In this document: piece by piece, positions 62,459 to 64,000 of the stretch
How the letters are laid out: every line of letters begins with the position of its first letter
Numbering within the stretch: position 1 is the stretch's first letter
Assembly (NCBI RefSeq): GCF_029960665.1
Contig: NZ_JASBRB010000007.1
Coordinates: 62,001 to 126,000 of the forward strand
Length of the DNA stretch: 64,000 bases
Direction: 5' to 3'
DNA from: Pseudarthrobacter sp. AL07
GTDB lineage: Bacteria > Actinomycetota > Actinomycetes > Actinomycetales > Micrococcaceae
The notes under the pieces: model-generated
The model's input: only the letters and a program-made list of their open reading frames with translations
Databases searched by the model: none
What the model was told of the DNA's origin: nothing
Program-made: the position numbers and the translations under genes

Positions 62459-62601
62459 AGTTACTTAAGCTTGTCAGAAACCAGCGGCTTGGCAGGCCAA
62501 AATCTCCTCAAGATCGCTCCTATTCGCCTGCAGCCCCTCAAAGTGCGTCATACGCAGTCCACTTTGATGTCATGTTCCGGTCATCATGATCGGACAAGAG
62601 T

Positions 62602-62617
62602 CGTTAGAGTGGACTCC
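62602..62617 (+). promoter_or_regulatory. Possible leaderless promoter of the Nudix gene
   Basis: TAGAGT at 62605-62610 is a good actinobacterial -10, placing transcription start at or next to the ATG at 62618. No ribosome site is visible. A clear -35 is not seen. Confidence 0.35.
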
Positions 62618-63166
62618 ATGGCCCATCCCGTACCGAGCGCTCCCGGCAGGAGGACAAACGCACCGTTGCCGTCGGCAATTGGTGCCCACGTCGCGCCTGC
62701 CCTGCACCCGGCCCCGGCCTCGCTCCCCACGGTGGAGGAAATTTCCGCCGGCGGCGTCGTGGTGGACACATCCGACGGCGAACTAAGGGTTGCGATCATT
62801 GCCCGCCTTAATAGGGGCGGACGGCTGGAGTGGTGCCTTCCGAAGGGCCATCCGGAAGGCAAGGAAGACAACGAGCAGGCAGCAGTGCGTGAGATTGCCG
62901 AGGAAACCGGCATCGAGGGCGACATCCTGGCCCCGCTTGGCAGCATTGACTACTGGTTCACTGTCAGCGGGCACCGTGTCCACAAAACCGTCCACCACTA
63001 CCTGCTACGCGCCAGCGGCGGCGAACTCACCATCGAAAACGATCCGGACCACGAAGCCGTGGACGTCGCATGGGTCCCCATCAAGGAACTGGCACGGAAG
63101 CTCTCGTTCCCCAACGAGCGGCGCATCGCGGACCTGGCCAGGGAAGTCCTGCCAGAACACCTCTAA
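62618..63166 (+). CDS. Nudix hydrolase
   Basis: A 182-residue pyrophosphohydrolase of nucleoside diphosphates linked to another group. The Nudix box is complete: GHPEGKEDNEQAAVREIAEE followed by TGI fits G-x5-E-x7-REUxEExGU. An N-terminal Pro/Ala-rich stretch of about 35 residues precedes the domain. Conserved beside pcnA and murJ in actinobacteria, where its cellular substrate is unsettled. Confidence 0.93.
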   Translation: MAHPVPSAPGRRTNAPLPSAIGAHVAPALHPAPASLPTVEEISAGGVVVDTSDGELRVAIIARLNRGGRLEWCLPKGHPEGKEDNEQAAVREIAEETGIEGDILAPLGSIDYWFTVSGHRVHKTVHHYLLRASGGELTIENDPDHEAVDVAWVPIKELARKLSFPNERRIADLAREVLPEHL

Positions 63167-63249
63167 GGCCGTCTCCGCCGGAGATGCGTGTATGCATACT
63201 CGGGCATATAGACTGCCCGTTGCGGTGCAAACACCGTCCGGGTGAGACG

Positions 63250-64000
63250 ATGAAGGCGATGTCAGCTACCAATCCCCCCTCCGATAAAGCCGGCCCTGCC
63301 GCCCCGAGCGGAACCGCCAGTGAAACGCGGTCCAGCGCCATCATGGCTGCCGGCACGTTGGTGTCCCGGTTCCTGGGCTTCGGCAAGACCTGGATGCTGG
63401 GTGCCGCGCTGGGCCTCGGCTCCACGGTTAACGACACGTTCATCAACGCCAACAACCTGCCCAACCTGATCTTCCTGCTGGTGGCCGGTGGTGTGTTCAA
63501 CGCCGTCCTGGTGCCTCAGATCATCAAGGCGAGCAAAGCCCCTGACAGGGGAGCGGACTACATCAGCCGGCTGCTGACGCTGGCCGTGCTCCTGCTGCTA
63601 GGTCTCACCGCGCTGGTCACGCTCGCTGCTCCGTGGGTCATTGAGCTGACCACACAGGGCTATTCACCGCAGCAGAAGGCCCTGGCAGTTGCGTTCGCCT
63701 TCTGGTGCCTGCCCCAGATCTTCTTCTACGGCCTCTACGCCCTGCTGACACAGGTCCTCAACGCCAACGGCGCGTTCGGGCCGGCCATGTGGGCCCCCAT
63801 CATGAATAACCTGGTGGCCATTGGCGGACTGGGCATGTTCATCTGGATCTTCGGCGAGAACGCCATGAATCCGCACACGCTGGACAACTGGGGCCCTTCC
63901 CAGACCCTGCTCGTGGCCGGCTTCTCAACCATAGGCGTGGTGGCCCAGACAGCGATCCTGCTGATCCCGGTGATCCGCCTGAGGCTGGGTCTCCGGCCCC
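63250..64000 (+). CDS. murJ: Lipid II flippase MurJ (partial)
   Basis: Moves lipid II across the membrane in peptidoglycan synthesis. The 250 codons present show MOP-fold helices and the family motifs RFLGFGKTWMLGAALGLG and FINANNLPNLIFLLVAGGVFNAV. The window ends inside the gene. ATG 63250 has GGTGAG upstream; an ATG three codons later is possible. Conserved position after the Nudix gene. Confidence 0.93.
   Translation, partial: MKAMSATNPPSDKAGPAAPSGTASETRSSAIMAAGTLVSRFLGFGKTWMLGAALGLGSTVNDTFINANNLPNLIFLLVAGGVFNAVLVPQIIKASKAPDRGADYISRLLTLAVLLLLGLTALVTLAAPWVIELTTQGYSPQQKALAVAFAFWCLPQIFFYGLYALLTQVLNANGAFGPAMWAPIMNNLVAIGGLGMFIWIFGENAMNPHTLDNWGPSQTLLVAGFSTIGVVAQTAILLIPVIRLRLGLRP

Noticed and set aside
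1-64000. tRNA or rRNA genes
   Set aside because: No cloverleaf or rRNA-like sequence was recognised by eye; a tRNAscan/Infernal run would settle it.

Overview
The window is a high-GC actinobacterial chromosome segment, most like Arthrobacter/Pseudarthrobacter (Micrococcaceae). The basis is dense GC3-rich coding, near-consensus actinobacterial gene order (rpsF-ssb-rpsR-rplI with dnaB close by; pcnA divergent from a Nudix gene, then murJ), GTG starts, probable leaderless genes and DnaA boxes of the TTATCCACA type. This gene set is normally close to oriC, so the segment is probably origin-proximal. The genus is an inference from gene content, not from a search.

Layout. 1-9 kb: a partial transhydrogenase alpha subunit (pntA), an MFS remnant, a LigC-type ATP-dependent DNA ligase, a BNR-repeat/MoaD-like gene pair, a repeat-rich secreted surface protein followed by a sortase-like protein, and a universal stress protein whose stop codon lies inside the target duplication of a complete IS1380-family element (7315-8981). 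9.2-12.4 kb: a copper operon csoR-copZ-copA with two CsoR-type operators around a probably leaderless promoter. 12.4-18.6 kb: small housekeeping genes, an orphan WXG100 protein, EamA and MATE transporters, a CGNR regulator and a double-hotdog thioesterase. 18.6-25 kb: dnaB, a DnaA-box cluster, two membrane-anchored L7/L12-like proteins, an FMN reductase and the rplI-rpsR-ssb-rpsF block.

25.3-45.6 kb: a LAL-type LuxR regulator followed by a large cell-surface glycan locus. The forward half holds a DegT-family protein lacking the PLP lysine, a decayed PglD-like acetyltransferase, a c-di-AMP (ydaO-type) riboswitch in front of a GH16 glycanase, a glycosyltransferase and a Wzx-like flippase. The convergent half holds a choline/aminoglycoside-kinase-fold phosphotransferase, a three-part nucleotidyltransferase/P-loop kinase/methyltransferase-like protein, a second GH16 protein, a 755-residue polytopic membrane protein and three GT2 glycosyltransferases, largely with overlapping or near-abutting reading frames. 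A secreted PKD protein follows.

45.6-64 kb: M18 aminopeptidase, a broken intradiol dioxygenase lipoprotein, a response-regulator tail fragment, an ABC transporter pair, a PAP2-diacylglycerol kinase fusion, a DeoR/MFS pair with a paired palindromic operator, an ABC-F protein, a 57-bp inverted repeat, a lipoprotein penicillin-binding protein, an FAD-dependent carotenoid-desaturase-like oxidoreductase, a GT87-like membrane protein, a histidine phosphatase coupled to pcnA, a Nudix hydrolase and the start of murJ. The most interesting material is the glycan locus with its riboswitch and altered aminotransferase, the DnaA-box cluster beside dnaB, and the sortase-like/surface protein pair.
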